DNA of 33,897 nt, from positions 1-33,897 of the forward strand of contig NZ_MASS01000047.1 of NCBI RefSeq assembly GCF_001707885.1. The letters are read 5' to 3'. Source of the stretch: Desulfosporosinus cupriresistens (lineage in GTDB: Bacteria > Bacillota > Desulfitobacteriia > Desulfitobacteriales > Desulfitobacteriaceae). Made by a program: the position numbers and the translations under genes. The first letter of the stretch is position 1, and every line of letters starts with the position of its first letter. The notes under the pieces were generated by a model that did no database searches, was not told where the DNA came from, and saw nothing but the letters and a program-made list of their open reading frames with translations. Positions 7,408-16,154 of the stretch are shown in pieces.

Positions 7408-9966
7408 CTACAACACGCCGCGGAAGAAATGTCCTTTCGTAAATCCCTCAGGGAAAAGAGACGTTAGCTCCGACATCCCCTCTTCCGACGTCCATGAGAA
7501 CTTCTTGTTTTCACACAATGTATCCCAAGCCTCAACAAACAAACGGACAATCTGCCGGACTTGCTCAGGAGTTTGCCGAGTCAATTGCAAGCGAACAGTT
7601 GAAATCCCCATGCGCCGAATTTGGGCCAGCTCTTCATACAAGTTGAGTATTTTAACATTGAAAAGGTGCATCCGGCACTCCTGATCCGTTTCCACTGGAA
7701 AATCATAGCGCAGGCGATCGCGCAAATAATGCGGTTCTTTCACACACGTTCCGGCGCAGCGTTCCCCTTTTTTCCCACCCAGCGTTGATCCGATCGGGCA
7801 GTATTCGCTCACCATCATTTCGAGGTCTCCAAACGCCAACAGCTCCACAGCTGGCCACTTCGCTAAATGGGCAAGTTGTTCGTGATGTACTTCAGGTGAA
7901 AGGGTCACCTTTTTAGCACCCCTGCGCCAAAAATAGGCAAGACTAGCTTCGTTAAACACATTTAAGGAGTAATCCACTTCAAACGGCCAATTCTCATCAA
8001 CAGTCTTCAAAATTTCTAGTTCGCCGAGGTTGGAAATCATCAGCTTCGGTTTCCTGTCCCACTCCGCCGCTTTTTTCAGGTCCAACAGAAGGCTTGAACT
8101 CTGAGCCTGATTTAAGATGCGTGGTAACCGCCAAGCGCAATCGATTCCCTGTTTCCTGCAGATCTCGAAGCTATTCCGAATCTCCTCCAGCGAAAAGCCA
8201 CGCCGGGAACGCCAATGTTCCCCACCGATGAGTACTCGCTTAGCCCCCGCCTTTAGGGCAGCTTGTAGCGTTTCTTTGTCACTTACAGCTACTGAAATTC
8301 GAGGGATGACCGTTTCCCTCAAACTTGCCCGGTCTTCAGCCAGACGCTGTTTCCATTTTTCTACTCTCTGTCTATACGTTTGTCGGGCAATCCTTTGACA
8401 AGGCACTTCTTTCAGTAACTCTTCGACGGCTGAACGGCGCATTTCATTCAGATCACTTACTGGCAGCATGGTACCTTCTTCAATCTCCAACTCCAACTCA
8501 TTTAGCCAAAAGGGTGTTGTCCCTAATCGCCCTAACTGCTGGAAGGCATAGTCCCACGTCAGTGGCCTTTTTAAAGCCTTCTGAGCTAAGCCCGTCGAAT
8601 AAACGGTTACTCTCCGCCCACTCTCAATGACTTCTAAACGCAATTTATCTCCAACGCGCCCCACTAAACGCATGTTCAATGGACCTTTACGTTGCTCCCG
8701 TCCCTCTTGGAAGCTTTCCCGAGCCTTTTCCATTAACAATGCATCATTGGTCTTAAAGACTCTATCTCCAGGCTGGGCCATGCCAAAGAATTCAATTTGA
8801 ATAGTTTCCCCAGGTTTTCCTTCTTCGACCTCTGTCTGATCCCGCCAAATTGAACCCACTGTGACTCCTTCACGTCCACGACCTGTCCAAAATTCGATCC
8901 CATCACCAGAGTGCAAAGCCGCCTCCAGTTTAAGAGATAATCGTCCCGATTCTAAGCGAGCCACTCGCCCAAGACGTGTCCCTCGATTGTTCGGACGACT
9001 ATAGCTCATAAGCTCGGCGCCGAGGTTCTCCCTGAAATACCCGCTTGTGAAATCCCGGTTAAAGACCTGCAACAATTCCTGATGTTCACTCGAAGTAAGC
9101 AAAGGGCCAACCGCATCGGCTTCCAGCTGATCTTCCATCCGCTTTAAGGCTTGCCGATAGATCCGAATCACGGTCGCCACGTACTCGGGTCGTTTCATTC
9201 TCCCCTCAATTTTAAGGGAATAAATTCCGATTCGTTTCAACTCTGCAAGTTCCTCGGCTAAGTTCAAATCCCGAGGGCTTAGCAAATGTTCTCCTGGGTT
9301 TTTTGTGGTTAAAAGGTTCTCTTTCTCTTTGTTGACGAGCTGATACGTCATCCGACAAGGTTGGGCACACGTACCTCGGTTTCCACTCCGCCCCCCGATA
9401 AAGCTCGACATCAGACATTGCCCAGAATAACCTATGCAAAGTGCGCCGTGTACAAAGACTTCAACATCTAGCGGCGTATTTTTCGCGATCACTTTCATTT
9501 CATCGGCTGAGGTCTCCCTGGCCAACACCACACGGCTAAAGCCAAGAGATTCCAAATGCTGAACTCCCCAGCTTGTATTCACCGTCATTTGTGTGCTTGC
9601 ATGGGTTTCCATTTCTGGAAGAATTGTATGAATTAATTCCGCGACCCCAACATCTTGTAAAATCACGGCATCAACACCTATTTCGTGCAAGGAGTATAGA
9701 TAGTCCACCAGTTCCTGAAACTCTTGATCCGCAATCAGAATATTAACCGTCACAAACACTTTAACCTGTCGTTCATGAGCATAACGAACAGCTTTTTGTA
9801 GGTCTTCTAAATCAAAATTTGCTGCGCTTGCCCGAGCACTAAAGCTTTTACCGCCCAGGTAGACCGCATCCGCGCCATTTTCCACCGCCGCCTTAAACGC
9901 CTCGAAACCTCCTGCTGGAGCTAGAAGTTCTAGCGGTCGAGATTGATTTTTCCTTCGTTCATCCAT
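7408..9966 (-). CDS. U32 peptidase-family protein, long form (RlhA/TrhP-like RNA hydroxylation)
   Basis: This 852-residue protein begins with the U32 TIM-barrel signature LELLAPAGGFEAFKAAVENG (13-32). It carries the family cysteine set C177, C184, C200 and C204 within CIGYSGQC and GTCAQPCR. A middle region resembles the DUF3656 collagenase-like domain, and a second barrel-like part has another cysteine cluster (CPIGS, then CAGTC). Characterised relatives are RlhA (23S rRNA C2501 hydroxylation) and TrhP (tRNA U34 hydroxylation); they appear to be RNA-modifying enzymes using Fe-S chemistry, not proteases. Which substrate applies here is not visible. I start at 9966 after AGGGGAAG; the upstream in-frame ATG lacks a ribosome site. 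Confidence 0.85.
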   Translation of the reverse strand: MDERRKNQSRPLELLAPAGGFEAFKAAVENGADAVYLGGKSFSARASAANFDLEDLQKAVRYAHERQVKVFVTVNILIADQEFQELVDYLYSLHEIGVDAVILQDVGVAELIHTILPEMETHASTQMTVNTSWGVQHLESLGFSRVVLARETSADEMKVIAKNTPLDVEVFVHGALCIGYSGQCLMSSFIGGRSGNRGTCAQPCRMTYQLVNKEKENLLTTKNPGEHLLSPRDLNLAEELAELKRIGIYSLKIEGRMKRPEYVATVIRIYRQALKRMEDQLEADAVGPLLTSSEHQELLQVFNRDFTSGYFRENLGAELMSYSRPNNRGTRLGRVARLESGRLSLKLEAALHSGDGIEFWTGRGREGVTVGSIWRDQTEVEEGKPGETIQIEFFGMAQPGDRVFKTNDALLMEKARESFQEGREQRKGPLNMRLVGRVGDKLRLEVIESGRRVTVYSTGLAQKALKRPLTWDYAFQQLGRLGTTPFWLNELELEIEEGTMLPVSDLNEMRRSAVEELLKEVPCQRIARQTYRQRVEKWKQRLAEDRASLRETVIPRISVAVSDKETLQAALKAGAKRVLIGGEHWRSRRGFSLEEIRNSFEICRKQGIDCAWRLPRILNQAQSSSLLLDLKKAAEWDRKPKLMISNLGELEILKTVDENWPFEVDYSLNVFNEASLAYFWRRGAKKVTLSPEVHHEQLAHLAKWPAVELLAFGDLEMMVSEYCPIGSTLGGKKGERCAGTCVKEPHYLRDRLRYDFPVETDQECRMHLFNVKILNLYEELAQIRRMGISTVRLQLTRQTPEQVRQIVRLFVEAWDTLCENKKFSWTSEEGMSELTSLFPEGFTKGHFFRGVL

Positions 9967-10039
9967 GTATTTACTTCCCCTGTTTCTCCATTTGCCCTTA
10001 TTTAAGATCATCCTCTGTCAAAGCTTGACAACAACCCTT

Positions 10040-10069
10040 ATTATAATTGTTTCACTTTAATTTGTACAA
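10040..10069 (-). promoter_or_regulatory. Promoter of the U32-mutS2 pair
   Basis: Minus-strand TTGTAC (10064-10069), 18-bp spacer, TATAAT (10040-10045), about 75 bp before the U32 start codon. Confidence 0.55.
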
Positions 10070-10120
10070 TTGACGCTGGGCAAAATCCCACCTACCTTTC
10101 GACAAGTCAGATAGTTATGT

Positions 10121-10294
10121 AAAAACTGGGATGTGTGAAAACTCAGTCTCCAAAATTTCAAGTGGTTACAACAATCAATAAGCGTCCTCATTTCACTATA
10201 AAAGTGGAGTGAGGACGCTTGTGTTTTGATGATATAGAAGCAAAAGTGGGGATGTGAAAAATATAGTAACAAGTTTTAGCACAGCCCCGTTTTT
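10121..10294. mobile_element. 160-bp terminal-inverted-repeat element, copy 1 (MITE-like)
   Basis: The core at 10128-10288 is nearly identical to 30291-30450, in the same orientation. The ends are imperfect inverted repeats, GGGATGTGTGAAAACT against AGTTTTAGCACAGCCCC. The centre holds an 11-bp hairpin, AAGCGTCCTCA (10180-10190) with its complement (10210-10220). No protein is encoded; small ORFs inside are incidental. It lies between the U32 promoter and the stop codon of the next leftward gene, which its right edge overlaps. This fits a non-autonomous miniature element, or a structured intergenic RNA repeat that also works as a terminator. Confidence 0.7.
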
Positions 10295-10631
10295 ATAGCC
10301 CTTCAGTATTCAACTTTTCCATTGCATATTCCTGACCATCCCAATGGACTATCATTGTGTACCGTATACGTTTATCTTGTAGATTGTCGTTTTGACAATC
10401 TACATAACTGTCAACTTGAAATCTATGTCCACCTAAATTTTTAATGTGGCTATCCGTTAAGTAAGCAAATTTTTTAACACCCTGGGTTGGTATTTGGTAG
10501 TTAATAATATTCTTAGACGATTCGAATACATTAATCATAATGCTCTCTGAATTATTGTATCCTACCTTGAACGCCACTGTCGAAGACAAGAAGACGACTA
10601 AAAGTAATAGATATAAGTGTTTCTTTTTCAT
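10293..10631 (-). CDS. Small exported protein of unknown function
   Basis: Starting at 10631 gives 112 residues: a short lysine start (MKKKH), a hydrophobic segment (about residues 6-22) like a signal peptide or membrane anchor, then a polar domain with two cysteines only if exported sequence around VDCQND is counted. No lipobox cysteine follows the hydrophobic stretch. I do not recognise the family. The 10631 start follows GGAAGGGG; an upstream ATG at 10664 has none. Its stop codon overlaps the edge of the repeat element at 10121-10294. Stand-alone gene, accessory in character. Confidence 0.55.
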   Translation of the reverse strand: MKKKHLYLLLLVVFLSSTVAFKVGYNNSESIMINVFESSKNIINYQIPTQGVKKFAYLTDSHIKNLGGHRFQVDSYVDCQNDNLQDKRIRYTMIVHWDGQEYAMEKLNTEGL

Positions 10632-10860
10632 TTGATCTCTGCCCCTTCCCTTTGGAATTTTCATCTAGTAAATTTAATTATTCTGCCCGATCCGCTGCTG
10701 ATACCACCAGATACAATTCCAGAGTATTAATATGTTGGGGCTAAAGTCCCAGTTGATATATTTTTAGTATATATGGAGGCAGCACGAGTGAATATAAGGC
10801 CTTAGTCCCAATCTTAGAAAGACTAGCCCTAGTTCATTGGTCCTAGTTCTCCTGATCTAT
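10632..10860. other. Intergenic stretch without a recognised gene
   Basis: Contains short inverted motifs such as GGGGCTAAAGTCCC (near 10738) and repeated AGTCCCA strings, but no ORF with a ribosome site and no riboswitch class that I recognise. Confidence 0.4.
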
Positions 10861-10903
10861 AAAAGGAAAACCCTCAGAGGCCTTGCTCATGGCTCTGAGG
10901 GTT
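10861..10903 (-). terminator. Terminator of the metalloenzyme gene
   Basis: Minus-strand hairpin with arms AACCCTCAGAG and CTCTGAGGGTT (10893-10903 and 10869-10879) followed by TTTTCCTTTT. Confidence 0.85.
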
Positions 10904-10915
10904 AAAATCTAGTTG

Positions 10916-11815
10916 TTACGATCCTTCAGTTAATAACTTTATAATACCCGGGGTCACTTCTTCAAGGGTATTCCATTCCGGCCATTTCATGGGTTGAGTA
11001 GACCAACATAGCGCAGGCACTGGATTCATTGTGTGTCCTTTAACGGAAAAGTCTTCGATATTACCATGATCACTGGTCAGAATCCAGGCCACATCTTCTT
11101 CCTTAACAACTGAGAGAAAACCTCCGATAAAACCATCAATGCGTTCAACTAATCCTATCGCTTCATCCCAAAGTTGCTTGTGCCCTTTAACATCCGTTTG
11201 AAAAAATTCATATAACGTAAAATCATAGTGTAGAGCTAAGTTTCCCAAACGCCTACCAGCTTCAAATGAGGAAATAAGCGAAACCTGTTCTCCTTGCTGA
11301 ACAAGTATTTCATTGGTCATATCTTGATACACCGCTAAACCTGCCAGTAAATCAGGAACACGTCTTAAGCGAACTCCTCCCGCTAAGGCCGACAGAGTTG
11401 AGGCCGTATGTGCTCTATTTCCAGCTGCAACCGCTTGATCATATCCTTTTGTAAATGTATTGGCAAACATGGTCGTCTTACCAAGTTCAGCTAATTGCCT
11501 AAAGATACTCTTCTCAGCAATAATCTCAGTGAGTGATTTATTAGGATACGCACGGAGATGATGTCCAATCGCCTTGGCCGCGTTTAGCCCCGTCCAAAGT
11601 GTTGTCTGTCCCGTTGCACTCTGAGGTGTACCCTCTACTCCTAGCAAAGGGTCTAACGGCCTAAGCACCGTATTCTTATGAGTAATGTAGCGTTTTCCCC
11701 AGAGGAGATGGCCACCTAACAATTCATCGATCGAAGGGGTTTCTGCAGCAACTATGGGGTTATCGTCTTTCCCGCCTAGTCCAAAACCATCCAAGAAAAT
11801 CATCACAATGTGCAT
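10916..11815 (-). CDS. Alkaline phosphatase-superfamily metalloenzyme (phosphoglycerate mutase/phosphopentomutase-like)
   Basis: The 299 residues open with FLDGFGLGG, where D9 matches the first metal ligand of the superfamily. SATGQTTLWTG (66-76) lies where the family nucleophile Ser/Thr sits, and TSDHGNIED carries the distal Asp-His metal ligands. This is the fold of cofactor-independent phosphoglycerate mutase and phosphopentomutase, but the protein is much shorter than iPGM (about 510) and phosphopentomutase (about 390) and seems to lack their inserted domain. It is probably a phosphatase or phosphotransferase of unknown substrate. The ATG follows GGAAGGGGAGAG. It lies 99 bp downstream of the BenE gene and may be read with it, although no shared function is evident. 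Confidence 0.8.
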   Translation of the reverse strand: MHIVMIFLDGFGLGGKDDNPIVAAETPSIDELLGGHLLWGKRYITHKNTVLRPLDPLLGVEGTPQSATGQTTLWTGLNAAKAIGHHLRAYPNKSLTEIIAEKSIFRQLAELGKTTMFANTFTKGYDQAVAAGNRAHTASTLSALAGGVRLRRVPDLLAGLAVYQDMTNEILVQQGEQVSLISSFEAGRRLGNLALHYDFTLYEFFQTDVKGHKQLWDEAIGLVERIDGFIGGFLSVVKEEDVAWILTSDHGNIEDFSVKGHTMNPVPALCWSTQPMKWPEWNTLEEVTPGIIKLLTEGS

Positions 11816-11914
11816 TTCTCTCTCCCCTTCCCTTTCCTATTGTAGCCAAATTCTCGAGAAAACGCCAGTTCATCCTTCGAAGCACGTTACTTCAATTTAC
11901 CCGCCGGTACTTTC

Positions 11915-13138
11915 TCACAGATGTGTTACTTTCGGGGAAAATAGTTTGGTCAGGTCTCCCTCAAGTATGTAATTTGTGACGATACCGATGATTAAACCCC
12001 AAAATGGTGCTCCGACTCCAGCGATTGAAATACCGGATATAGTAACAAGAAAAGTAATCAACGCGGCATCCTTCTTCTCATCTTCCTTCATCGCTGAAGA
12101 AAGACTTGAACTAATTGATCCCAATAATGCTAAGCCAGTTATTACAACGATTAATTCGCTAGGAAAAACAGTAAAAATAGAAACGATCGTTGCCCCAAAA
12201 ATGCCAAATAAAATGTAAAAGATGCCGCAGGAGATACCTGCAATATAGCGTTTATCCGGATCAATATGTGCCTCCTTCCCAGTACAGATCGCAGCTATGA
12301 GGGCTGACAAATTGATACCATGCGCGCCAAACGGAGCAAAAATGATTGAGGCAATCCCAGTCGTTACGATGAGCGGATTTGCCGGTATATCGTATCCATC
12401 AGCCTTTAACACTCCGATACCTGTAGCATTTTGAGAAGCCATAGTCACGATGCAAAGTGGAATACCCAAACCTATGATTGCATTAAGTGAAAACGAGGGC
12501 CTTGTAAAAATTGGCTGAACAAGAGCGACATTAATGCCACTAAAATTCAATATGTTGAGGCCATATGAAACTAATATACCGAAAAGTAAACTTGCAACTA
12601 CTGAATAGCGTGGAAACCAGCGCTTGGCCACCAGGTAGCATAAGATCATGGGTAAAGCCAACATCGGTAAATTTTTTAAAGAAACAAAGACATCGACCCC
12701 AAACTCAAGTAAAATCCCCGCCAGCATAGCTGTAATAATTGAGTACGGGATTCGCTTCATAAAAGAAGAAAATAGACCCGTAAATCCAAATATTGTAATT
12801 ATGACACCCGAAAAAATGAATGCCCCAATTGCGTCAGAATAAGCATATGCCTTCCAACCTGAAATCAACAAGACAACTCCTGGGGTTGACCATGCCGTTA
12901 TCACCGGGGCCTTAAATCGAATACTTAGAATAATTGCTGTCAGTCCACTGGCAACGGAAATTGCCCATATCCAAGAGGATAGATTGGCATTGCTTAAGTT
13001 TGCTACTTTGGCAGCTTGAAAAATTAGCAGCACAGGTCCTGCATACCCAACAGCAACAGCAATTAAGCCGGCGACAACTGCTGAGATTGAAAAATCACTT
13101 TTAATTCTCTTTAACAAGGGGAATATAGAGCTCTCCAC
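11915..13138 (-). CDS. BenE-family transporter
   Basis: A 407-residue membrane protein with about 12 hydrophobic segments and the BenE-type N-terminus (AVVAGLIAVAVGYAGPVLLIF, here quoted only to A-Y-G in sense). BenE is described as a benzoate/proton symporter; the fold relates to nucleobase transporters. The motif TGIGVLKADGYDIPANPLIV and the segment ATGIGVL recall that family. The start is GTG at 13138 with GGAGTGG before it. Immediately upstream are two operator-like repeats, and the next gene on the same strand is an XRE-cupin regulator, a common partner of small-molecule transporters. No benzoate pathway is in the window, so the substrate is open. Confidence 0.85.
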   Translation of the reverse strand: MESSIFPLLKRIKSDFSISAVVAGLIAVAVGYAGPVLLIFQAAKVANLSNANLSSWIWAISVASGLTAIILSIRFKAPVITAWSTPGVVLLISGWKAYAYSDAIGAFIFSGVIITIFGFTGLFSSFMKRIPYSIITAMLAGILLEFGVDVFVSLKNLPMLALPMILCYLVAKRWFPRYSVVASLLFGILVSYGLNILNFSGINVALVQPIFTRPSFSLNAIIGLGIPLCIVTMASQNATGIGVLKADGYDIPANPLIVTTGIASIIFAPFGAHGINLSALIAAICTGKEAHIDPDKRYIAGISCGIFYILFGIFGATIVSIFTVFPSELIVVITGLALLGSISSSLSSAMKEDEKKDAALITFLVTISGISIAGVGAPFWGLIIGIVTNYILEGDLTKLFSPKVTHL

Positions 13139-13169
13139 GTTACCACTCCTTCATTTAATTGTCCAAATA

Positions 13170-13220
13170 TGCGTTATAGCATACATCTTCTTGTTGATTG
13201 TATCACGCGTGCGTTATAAC
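13170..13220 (-). promoter_or_regulatory. BenE promoter with paired operator-like repeats
   Basis: Two 11-mers, GCTATAACGCA (13170-13180) and GTTATAACGCA (13210-13220), lie exactly 40 bp apart on the minus strand. The downstream copy includes TGCTATAAC, an extended -10 candidate, so a protein bound here would block transcription. The XRE-cupin protein encoded next door is the obvious candidate. Confidence 0.5.
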
Positions 13221-13314
13221 GTCCAATAATTATTAAGCAAATTTTTATTACCTTTGTTGCTAAATACCAATATTAGTGTTCTCCAAGATAGCCCTCAACC
13301 TTAGTCGCATAGAA

Positions 13315-13348
13315 AAAACACGACTAGGCACATTGCTTGTCGTGTTTT
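13315..13348 (-). terminator. Terminator of the XRE-cupin gene
   Basis: A 10-bp stem, AAAACACGAC with its complement, followed by a T-run on the minus strand. It separates the regulator from the BenE gene, so the two are separate transcripts. Confidence 0.85.
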
Positions 13349-13395
13349 GAGAACATATGTTAACGGCTTTATCTTAGTGAAAATAGCAAATTATA

Positions 13396-13953
13396 TTAGG
13401 AAAAATAGTAAATTATATGATGAAAGCTGATTTGCTGATCCGTAAGATTGCGATAAATGTGTTCTTTATTTGCCAAATAGCGAATGGCATCCCCTTTATT
13501 CAACACATAAACATCTTCACCAATGGTTACTTCTAGCACACCTTCAATAAGGCTGATATATTCTTCAACCCCCTCGTCATGAGGGTCTGATCTATGACTA
13601 CAGCTTGGTTCAAGTTCAATAATAAACACTTCAAAGCCTCTATTGCTGTCAAAAATAAATTGTGGAAATATTCTCATCTGCCCATGTTCTTCAATTATAG
13701 GAGTTGTTTCTGAGTATTGGATTAAGAGAGTCTCTTTATCTTCCTCCCTATTCGCTAACAGTGAGGAAAAAGAGACTTTTAGCCCTGTTGCGATTTTCCA
13801 AAGGACGTTTATTGTGGGAGTAGACTCCCCTCTTTCAATCTGCCCTAACATAGCTTTACTTACGCCTGTTAGTTCAGCAACTTTATCTAAGCTTAGTCCT
13901 CTTCTTTTTCTTACATTGTTTAAATTTTTACCGATATTGAATTTCATTAGCAT
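13396..13953 (-). CDS. XRE-family regulator with C-terminal cupin sensor
   Basis: The 185 residues have an N-terminal helix-turn-helix (about 8-65; GLSLDKVAELTGVSKAMLGQ, then IERGESTPT) and a C-terminal cupin barrel (about 105-180; HRSDPHDEGVEEY and LNKGDAIRY). Such proteins bind DNA as dimers and sense a small molecule or metal in the cupin, usually controlling a neighbouring transporter or catabolic gene. Here the BenE transporter is next downstream with repeated operator-like sites. I start at 13953 after GGGAGA; the longer reading from 13995 has no ribosome site. Confidence 0.9.
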   Translation of the reverse strand: MLMKFNIGKNLNNVRKRRGLSLDKVAELTGVSKAMLGQIERGESTPTINVLWKIATGLKVSFSSLLANREEDKETLLIQYSETTPIIEEHGQMRIFPQFIFDSNRGFEVFIIELEPSCSHRSDPHDEGVEEYISLIEGVLEVTIGEDVYVLNKGDAIRYLANKEHIYRNLTDQQISFHHIIYYFS

Positions 13954-14173
13954 GTTATTCTCCCAAAACCGAATATTATCGTAATAATTTTGCATATTAT
14001 TCTATACTTCCAGGCACCTTGTTTAGATTATAGTTTTTTAATACAGAATTCAATGTCAGACACAATCAATAGCTATACTCTTACTATTTGATTTTTACTT
14101 TATGATGTATTCAATCCTAACCCTCAACAACATCTCATTCTATTTGCATCTGTAGTTCCATGCCTGCGGAGAT
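13954..14173. other. Intergenic stretch upstream of the XRE-cupin gene
   Basis: AT-rich DNA with no supported ORF. It must hold the regulator's promoter, but I see no convincing -35/-10 pair. Confidence 0.3.
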
Positions 14174-14227
14174 AAAAAAACAGCCCCTCCCCTCTTTTTA
14201 AGGTTGGAACTTATATTTTTGGAGGGG
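14174..14227 (-). terminator. Terminator of the coiled-coil gene
   Basis: Arms CCCCTCC (14184-14190) and GGAGGGG (14221-14227) enclose a 30-base loop, followed on the minus strand by CTGTTTTTTT. Confidence 0.65.
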
Positions 14228-14291
14228 GAATCATGTTTATTTAATTGATTTAAGCTTTACAATATCGCTCCAATTATTAGCAGTGACTAAT

Positions 14292-14627
14292 TCAACAGCC
14301 TTTTTGCATGGATTTAACTTCACTACTTATTTCCGCTAAGTCAACAGCCATTCGATCATGCTCAGCCTTATTAACTTGGGCCAAGTGTTCTAATGCCTTC
14401 AATATTTGTGTATTCTCATTTACTTGATTGTCTAACAAATCAAGTTTACCTGACAATGAACTAACTTCACTTGATAGTGTATCAACTCTACCTGATAACG
14501 AACCAACTTCACTTGATAATGTATCAACTCTACCTGACAATGAATCAACTTTACCTGATAATGAACCAATCTTCTGGTTGAAATCTTGTCTTAAACCTTC
14601 TATAGCCAGAAGAATTTTCTCTTCCAT
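14292..14627 (-). CDS. Heptad-repeat coiled-coil protein of unknown function
   Basis: About 111 residues, almost all a coiled coil. From about residue 22 a seven-residue unit of type V-D-x-L-S-x-x repeats six to seven times, alternating VDTLSSE and VGSLSGR, with leucine/valine at a and d positions. The DNA is also repetitive (CTACCTGA.AATGAA units). There is no signal peptide and no membrane segment. Similar short heptad proteins are common and unassigned in Clostridia. I prefer ATG 14627, which has AAAGAGAG eight bases upstream; a GTG at 14636 is too close to that site. It is a single gene with its own terminator. Repeat number may vary between strains by slippage. Confidence 0.65.
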   Translation of the reverse strand: MEEKILLAIEGLRQDFNQKIGSLSGKVDSLSGRVDTLSSEVGSLSGRVDTLSSEVSSLSGKLDLLDNQVNENTQILKALEHLAQVNKAEHDRMAVDLAEISSEVKSMQKGC

Positions 14628-14762
14628 TCCTATCACTCTCTTTCAATAATTCATAGGTATGTATATTATACCATAACCTGCCGTTGATATAGCAATCGCT
14701 CCCTTTCTAAACGATATTCAGGGAAGAAATTGGTCTTTATTAAATGAAAAAGTCACTTTCGC

Positions 14763-15896
14763 TTATAAAGTATGTTTTCTCAATTCTTTTAAAGAATAAA
14801 CTGTTCCTCTCCATTCGATACCCCCTCTTCTTAGAATCTTGACCATCGATTTTAATACCGCCCACAAGTATAGTAACGCTGAGATAGGGTGAAGGAAAAA
14901 ATGCCTTAGAGAGAGACACATATAGTTCTTTGCGTAATTATAAATAGCAAATACTGTAATCACGGAAACACCACACAGTATTCTTGCCCACTCAGGTCCA
15001 AAGAACAACCCAACAAACGGATACACATGCAGAAATAAAAGGAAACAACCCATTGCCAACGTGGCTAAAACACTGTAATTCGTTCCTGCGAATTGATTTT
15101 TCTCGATACCTTTTACCATGGCAAAGAGATTATCATATAATTTTACAGAGATTATACCTTTGCTGAGCCCATAACTCTGTTTGTACCCCTTCTTGGCAAC
15201 TAATTTGCCTAAAGCAAAGTCATCGACAGGCTGCATAGCGATTGCTTCGTGTCCGCCAATTGCTTGGTAGGTAGATCTTTTTATTAAGTTGAAAGCACCG
15301 AGTCCGGCACTCTTACTAATCATGAATAAAACGGCAACTACTAAAGCAAAGAAGGAAATGAAACCACCGTAGAAAAACCCCTTGTACACTATATCAGGAC
15401 CGATTGTTAGGTGATCAAGACCGTTTCTCATAGAATAACCAACCGTTTTCTTTAAACTATTAGGTGAGTATTTAATATCAGCATCAGTAAAAAGTAACCA
15501 CTCGCCCTTAGACTTTTTTACCCCTTGATAAAGAGCATGATTTTTACCTAACCATTTCGGGGGCAGATCGGTAACCGTAATAACTTGCAGTTGTGGGTAT
15601 TCAATGTCTAGCTCTGCAAGAATTGCCTCTGTTCGGTCTGTGGAACGATCATTTATAACTATGATTTCGAAATCAGGGTAATCTTGATTGATTAAATGAC
15701 AAATAGTCTGTTCAATAGACTCTTCTTCATTACAAGCTGGAATTATTACAGACAATGGTGGATAAATAATCTCATTGTCAGAGCAACTAGTACCACGAAA
15801 AACTGGTATCTTCTTCAAATAATTAAACAGCAGTAATCCCATGTATATCCAGATAGTAACATTGATAAGGGCTAAGATTAAAAAAATGATATTCAT
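14763..15896 (-). CDS. Membrane-bound family 2 glycosyltransferase (CrtQ-like)
   Basis: 377 residues. One membrane helix at the N-terminus (about 3-27), then a GT-A domain beginning LSVIIPACNEEESIEQ (48-63), with INDRSTDRTE (81-90) and the nucleotide-sugar/metal motif TDAD (137-140). The segment QPVDDFALGKLV marks the acceptor region, and three or four hydrophobic helices follow at the C-terminus. This resembles glycosyltransferases of the CrtQ/HpnB-like group that modify lipids at the inner membrane. The acceptor cannot be named; no carotenoid or hopanoid genes are nearby. The ATG follows GGGGAGAG. Monocistronic. Confidence 0.85.
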   Translation of the reverse strand: MNIIFLILALINVTIWIYMGLLLFNYLKKIPVFRGTSCSDNEIIYPPLSVIIPACNEEESIEQTICHLINQDYPDFEIIVINDRSTDRTEAILAELDIEYPQLQVITVTDLPPKWLGKNHALYQGVKKSKGEWLLFTDADIKYSPNSLKKTVGYSMRNGLDHLTIGPDIVYKGFFYGGFISFFALVVAVLFMISKSAGLGAFNLIKRSTYQAIGGHEAIAMQPVDDFALGKLVAKKGYKQSYGLSKGIISVKLYDNLFAMVKGIEKNQFAGTNYSVLATLAMGCFLLFLHVYPFVGLFFGPEWARILCGVSVITVFAIYNYAKNYMCLSLRHFFLHPISALLYLWAVLKSMVKILRRGGIEWRGTVYSLKELRKHTL

Positions 15897-16154
15897 TACC
15901 GCTCTCCCCTCATACCCTGTTCAAACAAGCAGGCTAACCTTGTTGGGGGCTCAAGTCACATTACACCGTCACTCCCTCCTCTCCAAAACTATATATTGAG
16001 TTTTCACTCCAAATAATATTATTCTGTTTACCCAACCTCAAATCCTTCCATTTTTGAAAGGCATTGCATATTATCCATCTCAAAAAAAAATAAAAGTATC
16101 TTGCTAAATCATTTAGTTTATCAATAAGGTCGTTTTAATCTTTTCAACAAATGC
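15897..16154. other. Intergenic stretch upstream of the glycosyltransferase
   Basis: No supported gene. It is AT-rich with poly-A near 16082-16090; no RNA element was recognised. Confidence 0.3.

Noticed and set aside
10057..10272. ORF of 71 codons, with a sister at 30235-30435
   Set aside because: Both are open frames inside the two copies of the 160-bp repeat; no ribosome site, and the right explanation is the repeat itself.
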